Shown piece after piece: positions 9,801-17,071 of a stretch of 18,219 nt of DNA. The DNA comes from Sphingomonadales bacterium (lineage in GTDB: Bacteria > Pseudomonadota > Alphaproteobacteria > Sphingomonadales > Sphingomonadaceae). A program made the translations under genes and the position numbers. Every line of letters begins with the position of its first letter. The first letter of the stretch is position 1. A model generated the notes under the pieces. It was not told where the DNA came from. It made no database searches and saw only the letters and a program-made list of their open reading frames with translations. The stretch lies in the NCBI GenBank assembly GCA_013298745.1, contig JAAFIT010000007.1, positions 1-18,219 on the forward strand. Direction: 5' to 3'.

Positions 9801-10329
9801 GATCGGCTTCGCTGTCACCAACCAGCGCTGCGCTGAGAATCGCCACCTGCCGCCGCGCCTGCACCGATCGCGCCGGCGCCGGGGCGACAGGCTTGCTAGC
9901 CGCAGGCTCCGGCGGATTGCCGGCAAGACGCGCCGCACGACTGCCGATATGTGTCGCCACATCGGACCCAAACGCCAGCCAGCGTGGATCGGCAAGATCA
10001 CCGGCCCAGCCGCGCAGATCGGCCGATTGCGTGAGCTCGAACATGACCGGACGCTGGCAATCGTCGATCATCACGGGAACAAGACTGCCATTGCGCTGGG
10101 CAACCGTCGCTTCGGCACGCACCCAGCGCGAATCGACCGACCGCTTCGACCACAAGACGACAACGGCACCAGCCTCGTGCAGCGCGCGCTCGGTGACGCG
10201 GTCATAGTCCTGACCGCTCATCAGCGCGACGTCCCACCAGACATCAAAACCTTGCGCCATCAAGGCTTCGGCGAAAAAACGGGCTCTCGGCTGGTCATCC
10301 CGACTATATGATAGAAAGATATCCGGCAC
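6829..10329 (-). CDS. TIR domain / degenerate cyclase / AAA ATPase / TPR-like signalling protein
   Basis: This is a 1166-residue cytoplasmic multidomain protein. Residues 1-115 are a TIR domain (IFLSYSRDD at 4-12) with a WxxxE motif, W69 to E73; that glutamate is where TIR NADases have their catalytic residue. Residues about 160-325 align with class III cyclases (GIDCGPVVIG, QAEPGSLVIS), but key residues are changed, so it is probably inactive. Residues about 335-600 are an AAA/STAND-type ATPase: Walker A AEAGAGKS (365-372) and Walker B LVMLIEDLHWID (489-500). A winged-helix-like part contains YGFKHPLTLEV (688-698), and helical TPR-like repeats run to the end. The start is GTG 10329: an in-frame TAG lies 12 bases upstream, and AGGGGG precedes it. 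The helical repeats would sense a ligand, the ATPase would switch, and TIR would be the effector; that is inference. Regulation or defence are both possible. Confidence 0.88.
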   Translation of the reverse strand: MPDIFLSYSRDDQPRARFFAEALMAQGFDVWWDVALMSGQDYDRVTERALHEAGAVVVLWSKRSVDSRWVRAEATVAQRNGSLVPVMIDDCQRPVMFELTQSADLRGWAGDLADPRWLAFGSDVATHIGSRAARLAGNPPEPAASKPVAPAPARSVQARRQVAILSAALVGDSEADPEDWHEATEGFRKLVADKVAAFDGKVLPGAGGSLTAVFGADATREDDALRAVLAGRALHAAMPGFKLAGAGPFLARIGIDCGPVVIGGSGALPAGPAMDGSAQLQTQAEPGSLVISVACARLAGGYFQLERLGARAFTVTGEADTHTRFDLSQARGLSPFVGRSTELNTLIEALDKSAAGNGQVIGIMAEAGAGKSRLCFEFAEHCRHTGAQFYRGSATQQGRNVPLLAMIEMLKDFFGIDARDPDAAARDRIEARLTQLDPRLATALPTLFDFLGVPDPERPMPPLDPEARQRQLVALVRHLFMLASADHPLVMLIEDLHWIDDASRAFLEAMVEQQSGTRYLILLNYRPEFRADWMQHSACRQISLLPLGETAVDALLAELLGSDPSVTVLRQPIAALTKGNPYFIEEILQTLVETGHIVGDRGAWKLVGSFDRLEVPATVKAVVEARIDRLGEREKNVLQVASVIGGVFSEPLLAAATAMPMAELAAALQALRRNEFIVEQSVFPVTEYGFKHPLTLEVTHSTLVKGQRRAINAAVARGIEAEDADRLDQRAATLAMHWEEAGEALIAAGWHQKAAERVARTDFPTSAWHWERVRVLARTSLPDPAAFGFMVAASIQLLNMNYRVGIDRAAAEAVLAEAQGLATAAGLPDLALMLSICFSRVLCGAADVKGYVALASENHAAAMQTDDFALKVIANILYVDALVHSCRFPQALELLETLLVTYPVETAREYWITGFNPHSFFAFMNGVTLSWMGRLEEAEAQLVEARTLAFADGTPEVAGWCSFQLATVGYLMGDFAKSLENARAIEEISDTLGSPLLASYRHIAYTWAHLGRGDHAAAHPYAEAAVDVFKRIEQHWAGVGATLMARVHFGAGRYAEALEWADDAIRQCADCEVGQYELQALGVRVLILMRRDRDVAAAEHVLDRVEAVLTRTGAEALRPWALEWRAELAKLQGDEPGSRGLYEQAAALHLTRGAAAHAIRLKSQAA

Positions 10330-10350
10330 CCACGCCCCCTAGTTGCCCGG

Positions 10351-10379
10351 ATTCTAGTCCCATCGCCGCGAGGCGTCGA
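10351..10379 (-). promoter_or_regulatory. Candidate sigma70-type promoter for TIR gene
   Basis: On the minus strand: TCGACG (4 of 6), a 17-base spacer, then TAGAAT (5 of 6). The predicted start point near 10344 leaves about 15 bases of leader containing the AGGGGG ribosome-binding site before the GTG at 10329. Spacing, box quality and location agree, though this is by eye. No equally good plus-strand promoter for the FAD operon was found in 10380-10497. That stretch is locally AT-richer around 10441-10472. Confidence 0.4.
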
Positions 10380-10497
10380 GCCGCAAAGACGAATTTGAAA
10401 GATGTGATAGTTGGCGCTTGCGTTCGGCTGCCGGCTCGCACACATTTTGCGATAACAATATCTTGTAGTTTGCAAGTGACCGGGGGGTCGGGGCGGC

Positions 10498-12171
10498 ATG
10501 AGCGCTTTTCGGATCATCATTCTTGGCGGCGGAGTCGCGGGAATGAGCGCAGCACATGAACTCATCCACCGCACCGGCCAGTCGGCTGACTTCGAGATCC
10601 ACATTTTCGAAAAGCGCAGTGAAACCGTTGGCGGCAAGGCACGCTCGATCCCGGTGCCCGGCTCTGCCACCGGCGGCCGCGCGCCCCTGCCCGGTGAGCA
10701 TGGCTTTCGCTTTTTTCCCGGCTTCTACAAGCACTTGCCGGATACAATGGCGAGCATCCCCTATGGTGAAAGCACCGTTGTCGACAATCTTGTCGTGGCG
10801 GACCGGCTGGAAATCGCCCAGTTCGACAAGGACCCGATCGTCGTTGCCGCGCGCTTTCCGCGCACGCTCGATGATCTGATCACCGACATCGAAGCGATCT
10901 TCGGCGAGAACACCGGCCTCTTGCCGGGGGAGGCGCGGTTTTTCGCCGGCAAGCTCTGGCAGGTGCTGACCTCGTGCCAGGAGCGCCGGTTGGCAAGCTA
11001 TGAGAAGATCACCTGGTGGGATTATCTCGAAGCCGACACGCACTCCCCCGCTTACCGCAACCTTCTCGTCTCGGGGCTGTCGCGGTCGTTGCTCGCCAAT
11101 GATCCGACCAAGGCGAGCGTGCGCACGGTTGGCGACACGAACATCCAGCTGTTTCTCGGCATTCTCGAACCCGGACACCCGACCGACCGGCTTCTCAACG
11201 GCCCGACCAGCAAGGTCTGGCTCGATCCCTGGCGCCAGCACCTCGAACAACAGGGCGTCATCTTTCACATGGACAGCCCGGCCGCACGGATCGCGGTCGC
11301 CAACGGACGAGTTTCCGGTGTCACCGTGACGACGCCGCAGGGTGAGCGGACGGTGACGGCCGACGCCTATATCTGTGCGCTGCCGGTCGAGCGGATGGAA
11401 GAGCTCCTCGAAGCAAGCCGCGGCCCCGGCGATCCGGTCAAGGCCGATCCGTCGCTGGCCCATATCGCGGCGCTTGCCAAGGAAGTCAGCTGGATGAACG
11501 GCATCCAGTTCTTCCTGAAAACCGATGTGCCGATCACCCACGGCCATGTGCTTTACGCCGATTCACCCTGGGCACTGACATCGATTTCCGAAGCCCAGTT
11601 CTGGAGCAACGAGCATTTGCCCGGATGTGGCGACGGCACCGTCAACGGCATCCTGTCGGCCTGCATTTCGCAATGGGACACCCCTGGCATCCTCTATGGC
11701 CTGCCGGCGCGGCAGTGCACCCGCGCGCAAATTGCTGACGAAGTCTGGGCGCAGATCAAGCGATCGGTCAATGTCGGCGGCAAGACGCTGCTCACGGATG
11801 CCAATCGACACAGCTGGTTCCTCGATCCGGACCTGACCGAAACGGCCAACGGCGGGATCGAGATCAGCGATGCCGAACCGCTGTTCATCAACGTCACCGA
11901 CAGTTGGGCCATCCGCCCCGAAGCCGTGACAGCGATCCCCAATTTGTTGCTGGCATCGGATTATGTTCGCAGCTTTACCGATGTGGCGTGCATGGAAGCC
12001 GCCAACGAGACAGCGCGTCGTGCCGTCAACCAGATCCTCAAACTGGCAGGCAGCAATGCCGACCCCTGCACGCTCTGGCCGCTGCATGAACCCGACTGGC
12101 TGGCGCCGTTTCGCTGGCACGACAAGGTGCGGTTCGAGCTTGGATTGCCGTGGAACGGCCATTTGATTTGA
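10498..12171 (+). CDS. FAD-dependent oxidoreductase, amine-oxidase / phytoene-desaturase-like
   Basis: This 557-residue flavoprotein is the first gene of a three-gene operon. The N-terminal Rossmann motif is GGGVAGMSAA (10-19), with acidic E38 at the end of the second strand. Then come GGKARS (45-50) and GEHGFRFFPG (66-75), as in carotenoid-desaturase and hydroxysqualene-oxidoreductase-like flavoenzymes. The second FAD-binding segment is near the C-terminus, around IPNLLLASDYVRSF (480-493), followed by a helix rich in Ala. There is no signal peptide or clear membrane span. The family removes or adds hydride and often acts on hydrophobic substrates; the exact substrate cannot be read from sequence. 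Upstream G-rich sequence (10482-10496) serves as ribosome-binding site. The next start follows 13 bases after the stop, so co-transcription is nearly certain. Amine oxidase, desaturase and dehydroxylase activities are all open. Confidence 0.85.
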   Translation: MSAFRIIILGGGVAGMSAAHELIHRTGQSADFEIHIFEKRSETVGGKARSIPVPGSATGGRAPLPGEHGFRFFPGFYKHLPDTMASIPYGESTVVDNLVVADRLEIAQFDKDPIVVAARFPRTLDDLITDIEAIFGENTGLLPGEARFFAGKLWQVLTSCQERRLASYEKITWWDYLEADTHSPAYRNLLVSGLSRSLLANDPTKASVRTVGDTNIQLFLGILEPGHPTDRLLNGPTSKVWLDPWRQHLEQQGVIFHMDSPAARIAVANGRVSGVTVTTPQGERTVTADAYICALPVERMEELLEASRGPGDPVKADPSLAHIAALAKEVSWMNGIQFFLKTDVPITHGHVLYADSPWALTSISEAQFWSNEHLPGCGDGTVNGILSACISQWDTPGILYGLPARQCTRAQIADEVWAQIKRSVNVGGKTLLTDANRHSWFLDPDLTETANGGIEISDAEPLFINVTDSWAIRPEAVTAIPNLLLASDYVRSFTDVACMEAANETARRAVNQILKLAGSNADPCTLWPLHEPDWLAPFRWHDKVRFELGLPWNGHLI

Positions 12172-12184
12172 AGGCGAGACTATC

Positions 12185-13180
12185 ATGACCAGCAGCACGA
12201 CACGCACTCTGCCCGATTATGTCGTCCGGCCCGGCGATGCCTGCCATCTTCAGCCCTATGCCTGCCGAAATACCCAGCTCTATGGCTTTTTCCTCCAGGC
12301 GGATGCGGCAACCATTCAGGCCCGGCTCGTCGATCCGATCCTGAATGCCCCCAGCGGTGGCGCCATCAACTATCAGGTGCTGACCGGGCTCGTGCAGGTA
12401 ACCTATGCCTTTGCGGCGCAAGGATCGTCGACCCTGCCGCCCGACAATGGCTTTGGCTTCGTGCCGGAAAACAGCTGGACGATCTGGGTGCCGCTCGCGG
12501 TCATCAAGCATGAACTGGGGATCCCGTTCATCGAGCGGATCGTATTCTACCCGGCGTGGATCTGCGTCGACAACAGCTGGTCACTCGCGGCCGGCCGTGA
12601 AGTCTATGGCTTTCCCAAGGGCTATGGCCCGCTCGCCATCCCCAAGGCCGGCGAAGACCCGGCGGCATTTTCGGCGTCGACGCTGGTGCTGCCCGCCTAT
12701 GCGCCGGGCAACGAAGGCGCCATCGCACCGCTGATGACAGTGACACGCACCGCGCGCGGTGATGAAGCCGCGGAAATCTGGACCGATATCAAGCAAGCCA
12801 TCGCCGAAATCGCTGGCCTCTGGTCACATGGCGCTGGTCATTGGGCCCTGCCCAGCCTCAATCTCATCCTCGATATCGCCGGACTCATCCGCCACGAACA
12901 AGTGCCTGGCGTGTTTCTCAAGCAGTTCCGCGACGCGGCCGACGGCCACAAGGCGTGCTATCAGGCGATTGTCGAGGCTGCTTCCGGCGTCGACAAGCTG
13001 CACAGCGGCGGCCTGTTGACCGGCACTTATCAAGCGACCCTGCACAATTATGCCAGCCATCCGCTGGCAGACACGCTTGGGGTCAGCAGTGGCCCGCAGC
13101 CGCTGCTGTTTCCCTATTGGGTGAATTTCGATTTCACCATCGGTACCGGCACCACAGTCTGGAGCAGCAGCAATGGGTGA
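12185..13180 (+). CDS. Acetoacetate-decarboxylase-superfamily enzyme
   Basis: This 331-residue protein has the acetoacetate decarboxylase (ADC) signature GREVYGFPK (137-145). K145 matches the Schiff-base lysine of ADC. The classical enzyme has a second lysine next to it that lowers the first one's pKa; here it is G146. The superfamily also includes aldolase-dehydratase-type members using the same lysine, so decarboxylation of acetoacetate is not assured. The protein is longer than the classical ADC (about 245 residues), with a C-terminal extension of a few dozen residues ending near PLLFPYWVNFDF. It lies between two FAD oxidoreductases: 13 bases after the first, and overlapping the second by 8 bases, so all three should be made together. 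AAGGCGAG precedes the ATG. A role in making or processing a beta-keto or aldol intermediate passed to the flavoenzymes is inference. Confidence 0.82.
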   Translation: MTSSTTRTLPDYVVRPGDACHLQPYACRNTQLYGFFLQADAATIQARLVDPILNAPSGGAINYQVLTGLVQVTYAFAAQGSSTLPPDNGFGFVPENSWTIWVPLAVIKHELGIPFIERIVFYPAWICVDNSWSLAAGREVYGFPKGYGPLAIPKAGEDPAAFSASTLVLPAYAPGNEGAIAPLMTVTRTARGDEAAEIWTDIKQAIAEIAGLWSHGAGHWALPSLNLILDIAGLIRHEQVPGVFLKQFRDAADGHKACYQAIVEAASGVDKLHSGGLLTGTYQATLHNYASHPLADTLGVSSGPQPLLFPYWVNFDFTIGTGTTVWSSSNG

Positions 13181-15377
13181 TCCATCACCGCGGCGGAAGA
13201 TTGCCATTCTCGGTGGTGGCGTCGGCGCCATGACGGCGGCGTTCGAACTGACATCGGTGCCTGACTGGCAATCGAAATACGAGATCACCGTCTATCAGAT
13301 GGGGTGGCGGCTGGGCGGCAAGGGCGCCAGCGGCCGCAACCGCGCCCGGCATGATCGTATCGAGGAGCACGGCCTGCACCTGTGGTTCGGCTATTATGAA
13401 AACGCCTTCAACATCATCCAACGATGCTATGCCGAACTGGGTCGCTTGCCCGGTGAACCACTGGCGACCTGGCGTGACGCCTTCAAACCGCATTCGCTGT
13501 TCATCCTGATGCAGTTTCATGAAGCGAAATGGACGGAATGGCGGCTCAGCCCGCCGACGAACACACAAACACCGGGCGATGGCGTCGTGCCACCTTTCTG
13601 GGAGATCATCGACAAGCTTTTGAGCTTGCTCCATGTTCACTACGAGAACGAAGCAACACCGGCGGTGCGCGCGCTGGTGAACACGCCCGAGCATCATGAT
13701 CACCCGGGCTTTCTGGCGGGCCTTGTCGCCCATGTTCGGGACTGGCTGAGCGACAAGGCTGTCGAGGCAGCGGGACTGCTCACGGCCCGCAAGCTGGTTC
13801 AGGATGTTGCCGCGGCGCCGAACAATCCGGCAGCACACGCGGCCCTTGCCGATGCGGTCACCGGGCTGGAACATTTTGCCGGCGCAGTGCGCAAGGCGGT
13901 CGAAGCCAGCATCGGCGGCTTGATCGACGACCTTGCCGGGGATTTTCCGTTTCTGGCGCGTCTCGTCAGCCTGATCGAACTGGGTCTGGCGATGCTGCGC
14001 GGCATCATTGCCGACGATGTCGCCCGCAAAGGGTTCGATCAGCTTGATCACCTCGATCTGCGCGAATGGCTGGCCAGCCATGGTGCCGGGCAACTGGCAC
14101 TGGACAGCGACACGCTGCGCGCAGCCTATGAAAGCATCTTCGCCTATTCGCAGGGCTCCTATGAGCTTCCCAACCTCGCCGCCGGCACCGGCCTGCGCGG
14201 CTTGTTGCGCCTGTCACTGACCTACAAGGGGGCCTTTGCCTGGAAGATGCAGGCCGGAATGGGCGACACGATCTTTGCGCCCTTCTATCAGGTGCTCAAG
14301 CAGCGCGGCGTGAAGTTCGAATTCTTCAAGGCGGTCCGCGATATCGTGCCATCAAGCGACGGCAGCCGCATCGAAAAACTGGTGATCGGGCACCAGGCCA
14401 CGGTCATCAATGGCGAGTATAATCCGCTTTATAATGTCAATGGCCTCCCATGCTGGCCTTCGACCCCGGATTTCAGCCAGTTGAAGGAAAAGGACAAGCT
14501 CGAAGCCGGCAAGATCAACCTTGAATCGCACTGGACGCCGTGGGCTGATGTCGGCCAGACCACGCTTGTCGCCGACGTCGATTTTCATGAAATCGTGCTC
14601 GGCATTTCGCTGGGGGGGCTGCCGCATGTGGCACCCAAGCTGATTGATCAGAAGCCGGACTGGCAGGCGATGATCAAGAATGTCGAAGCCATCCAGACCC
14701 AGGCCTTCCAGATCTGGACGAAGCCCGATGCCGCCCATATGCGCACGCCGCGGCATGGTACGCATGACAATCCCGACGCCGAGCCACCGGTGTTCGGCGG
14801 GTTTGCCCAGCCGCACAATACCATTGCCGACATGAGCCATTTGTTGCCGCGCGAAAGCTGGCCGCCATCAACCGGGCCGCGCGCTGTCTATTATTTCTGC
14901 GGCCCCCTGTCCCAGCCGGCGGTGATGCCGCCGCGCACCGAGGCCGAATTTCCCCGGATTCAATCGATCAAGGCCAGCGCACGGGCATCGGAATGGCTGC
15001 GCAGCAACGCCCAGTTCGTGCTGCCGGGATCGATGTTTGCCGGTTACCCCGAAAGCTTTCCCGATACCTTCAACTTCAGCCTCTTGTACGATAGTGAGGG
15101 CCCGCAAGTCCCGGCCGTGGACCAGTTCGATCGGCAATTCTGGCGCGCCAACAGCGACCCGACCGAACTTTATGTGCTTTCGACAAAGGGCAGTACCAAA
15201 TTCCGTCTGCGCGCTGCGGCATCGGGCTATAGCAATCTCAAACTGGCGGGCGACTGGACGTACACCGGGCTCAACTATGGCTGTGTCGAGGCTGCAACAA
15301 TGTCAGGCATGGAAGCGGCGCGCGCCATTTGCGGATCACCCACGATCATCTTTGGCGAGAATTTTCCATTGCCTTGA
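13173..15377 (+). CDS. Large FAD/NAD(P)-binding oxidoreductase, amine-oxidase-like
   Basis: This 734-residue flavoprotein ends the three-gene operon. Its N-terminus has the dinucleotide motif GGGVGAMTAA (14-23), and YQMGWRLGGKGASGRN (41-56) replaces the usual acidic-residue-plus-GGR segment; Q42 stands where Glu or Asp is normal. EEHGLHLWFGYYENAF (64-79) follows. A helical insertion of about 180 residues (roughly 120-300) separates this from the substrate domain. The C-terminal FAD segment is LKLAGDWTYTGLNYG (689-703), then CVEAATMSGMEAARAI. No signal peptide is seen. The start ATG overlaps the upstream stop by 8 bases, with GGAG eight bases before it, giving translational coupling. It belongs to the same broad fold as the first operon gene but is clearly a different subfamily. 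Chemistry is unknown; desaturation, dehydroxylation or amine oxidation are possible. The gap to the convergent porin gene is only 9 bases. Confidence 0.85.
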   Translation: MGDPSPRRKIAILGGGVGAMTAAFELTSVPDWQSKYEITVYQMGWRLGGKGASGRNRARHDRIEEHGLHLWFGYYENAFNIIQRCYAELGRLPGEPLATWRDAFKPHSLFILMQFHEAKWTEWRLSPPTNTQTPGDGVVPPFWEIIDKLLSLLHVHYENEATPAVRALVNTPEHHDHPGFLAGLVAHVRDWLSDKAVEAAGLLTARKLVQDVAAAPNNPAAHAALADAVTGLEHFAGAVRKAVEASIGGLIDDLAGDFPFLARLVSLIELGLAMLRGIIADDVARKGFDQLDHLDLREWLASHGAGQLALDSDTLRAAYESIFAYSQGSYELPNLAAGTGLRGLLRLSLTYKGAFAWKMQAGMGDTIFAPFYQVLKQRGVKFEFFKAVRDIVPSSDGSRIEKLVIGHQATVINGEYNPLYNVNGLPCWPSTPDFSQLKEKDKLEAGKINLESHWTPWADVGQTTLVADVDFHEIVLGISLGGLPHVAPKLIDQKPDWQAMIKNVEAIQTQAFQIWTKPDAAHMRTPRHGTHDNPDAEPPVFGGFAQPHNTIADMSHLLPRESWPPSTGPRAVYYFCGPLSQPAVMPPRTEAEFPRIQSIKASARASEWLRSNAQFVLPGSMFAGYPESFPDTFNFSLLYDSEGPQVPAVDQFDRQFWRANSDPTELYVLSTKGSTKFRLRAAASGYSNLKLAGDWTYTGLNYGCVEAATMSGMEAARAICGSPTIIFGENFPLP

Positions 15378-15386
15378 ACGCGACGT

Positions 15387-16625
15387 TCAATACACCCACT
15401 GCCCGCGCAGCAACAGGCTGTCGGTACGGCCACGGATGCCGGCCTGTCGCGACCATGTCCGGCCGGCAACCGCCCCCCATTTCCACCGCGTCGTTGCCCA
15501 CCAATTGGCGCCGAACTCGATCCGGTCAAAGCTGCCGCCTCGCACGCTGCCGCTATCGAGATCGACCGCCGAATAGCGCGCCATCAGTTCGGGCGCCCCC
15601 CATCGCCCCGTCGGCGTCAAGCGGCGCGCAAGGCCGGCTGAGCGATCATAGGGACGGTTCTCGCCGGTCAGCACCCAGCTGCCGACGACATAAAAGCCCT
15701 GAAACATCGGATTGCCACGCTCCGGCGCCGACACCAGTGCCAGCACATATTCGCCCTGCACCGACATGCCGCCATTCGACCAGAGCCCCTCGACACCCAG
15801 GTGATTGGCGCCCTGCGCTGCAAAGTCACCAGTATCGACGAAATTGCTCGCCACATTGGAGCCAGGCCGGCCGCGATAGCGGATGACGCCATCGTCATCG
15901 GGGCGATGCCGCCAGCCAACCCCGACATGCAGGTAGCGACCAGCGTCCGACTCATCCCACAACAAGTGCGTCAGCCGCGCCGTGGCGCCGGTTCCGCTGC
16001 CCGAAAAGCCGAAACTGTCGCGGTAAATCCCCGCAGAGACCGTCCAGTCACGGTCCTTTCCGAACACATGCGTCGCCGAAATGCCAATGTTGCGCGACGC
16101 GGCGAACAGCCCGATCACCCGTTCACTTTGCGGCATGCTCGATGTGCTGGCGAGCGTTTCATAGGAAAAGGTCTCGCGGATCTGGCCGACATTGACGCGT
16201 GTTCCGGCGCTGTTGAACAGCCAGGTTGCCGACAGATCGGTCACATCCCAGTTGCGCTGCGGATCGATATCGAAGCCGCGATACTGCGCCGCGACCCGGT
16301 AGCTCAACCGGGTGTTATCCCAGATCTGGCCGGTCAATTGCAGCCGCGCGCTGCGCACTTCGAAACGGTCGTTCTGCACGCCGTGCAGCGCAACGCTCTG
16401 GGCGTCCTGATTGAAGCCGGTCCAGTCGGTGATCATCTCGGCGCTCCAGCGCGCCGTGAAACGTTGCAGCGCCAGATCGGGCAGAAGCCGTTGACCAACG
16501 GCGAGATCGGGAAAGGCAAAGCGCACGGGCGGCGGTGGTGGCGGCGCCTCCCCCTCGTCATCGCCTGGCGCGGCAGCGGCGCCACTCGCCACAAGAACCG
16601 CTGCCAACGCCAACCAGCGTTTCAG
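15387..16625 (-). CDS. OprO/OprP-like outer-membrane porin, probable CTG start
   Basis: This is a 412-residue beta-barrel protein of the phosphate-selective porin O/P type. The mature part is rich in alternating polar and aromatic strands: FEVRSARLQLTGQIWDNTRL, VNVGQIRETFSYETL, then FYVVGSWVLTGENRPYD, which is typical of the family. It ends in RGQWVY, with a terminal aromatic. A Pro-rich stretch (APPPPPP) follows the signal. The first ordinary alternative start, TTG 16613, would leave the signal with no positive charge. Extending to CTG 16625 gives MKRWLALAAVLVASGAAAA, a normal signal peptide, and the CTG overlaps the TGA of the upstream DUF202 gene as CTGA. No ATG or GTG exists between these. 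Despite the family name, the solute is not known to be phosphate. It is co-transcribed with the DUF202 gene. Confidence 0.85.
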   Translation of the reverse strand: MKRWLALAAVLVASGAAAAPGDDEGEAPPPPPPVRFAFPDLAVGQRLLPDLALQRFTARWSAEMITDWTGFNQDAQSVALHGVQNDRFEVRSARLQLTGQIWDNTRLSYRVAAQYRGFDIDPQRNWDVTDLSATWLFNSAGTRVNVGQIRETFSYETLASTSSMPQSERVIGLFAASRNIGISATHVFGKDRDWTVSAGIYRDSFGFSGSGTGATARLTHLLWDESDAGRYLHVGVGWRHRPDDDGVIRYRGRPGSNVASNFVDTGDFAAQGANHLGVEGLWSNGGMSVQGEYVLALVSAPERGNPMFQGFYVVGSWVLTGENRPYDRSAGLARRLTPTGRWGAPELMARYSAVDLDSGSVRGGSFDRIEFGANWWATTRWKWGAVAGRTWSRQAGIRGRTDSLLLRGQWVY

Positions 16626-17071
16626 AACGGCCCCGCACGGAAGATGATGCTGAGTGCCGTCGCCAGGCCCACCAGCGCCAGCAGGAAGGCGGTGACCAGC
16701 GTCAGCGAAATCGGGAACTCCTCATCCGGTGGCAGCAAACCCTGGGCGATGAAGTCGCGCCGTTGATCACGCACCGCCATCATGTAGCGATAATGGTTGG
16801 CGATCCCCAAAGCGAGCAGCAGCGTACCAAGGATGATCATCGTCAGGGCAAAGCGCGTCGGCGCCTGCTGCGGTAGCAGCCCCATCGCGCCATCGCGTTT
16901 GATGAAGTTGGTGGTGAAGGTATAAAGCGTGAAGCCGAAACCGATCATCGACAGCGACGTGCGCATTATCGCCATCAAGGTGCGATCGGCGGCGAGCCGG
17001 TTGCGGTGAAACGCCAGCGCGGTGCGCATCGCCGCCATCTTGTCGCCATTGCCAAGCTCATCATACTTCAT
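16622..17071 (-). CDS. DUF202 (YidH-type) small membrane protein
   Basis: This 149-residue inner-membrane protein of unknown function is the first gene of the minus-strand pair with the porin. The family signature is RNRLAADRTLMAIMRTSLSM (23-42) leading into the first membrane helix (about 33-54). Helices two and three are near 76-96 (FALTMIILGTLLLALGIANH) and 121-145. The conserved basic residues near the first helix are retained. ATG 17071 has GAGGAAA about ten bases upstream. Its TGA overlaps the proposed CTG start of the porin gene, so translation of the porin could depend on it. It is divergent from the DUF1622 gene across 136 bases. Family function is not established; the position beside a porin suggests an envelope role, which is inference only. 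Confidence 0.85.
   Translation of the reverse strand: MKYDELGNGDKMAAMRTALAFHRNRLAADRTLMAIMRTSLSMIGFGFTLYTFTTNFIKRDGAMGLLPQQAPTRFALTMIILGTLLLALGIANHYRYMMAVRDQRRDFIAQGLLPPDEEFPISLTLVTAFLLALVGLATALSIIFRAGPF

Noticed and set aside
9364..10311. Plus-strand open frame of 315 codons opposite the TIR and cyclase-like domains
   Set aside because: Antisense shadow: Arg-rich, no motif, and no ribosome-binding site of note.
6829..10329. Calling the TIR protein an active adenylate cyclase
   Set aside because: The metal aspartates and the catalytic Asn/Arg positions are substituted, so cyclase activity is unlikely despite the fold similarity.
13185..14093. Minus-strand open frame of 302 codons opposite the second FAD gene
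   Set aside because: It lies opposite the Rossmann motif of a convincing flavoprotein gene and shows no domain of its own.
15378..15386. Possible terminator between the second FAD gene and the porin gene
   Set aside because: Only 9 bases separate the convergent stops, so no separate hairpin fits; any terminator would have to lie inside a coding sequence.
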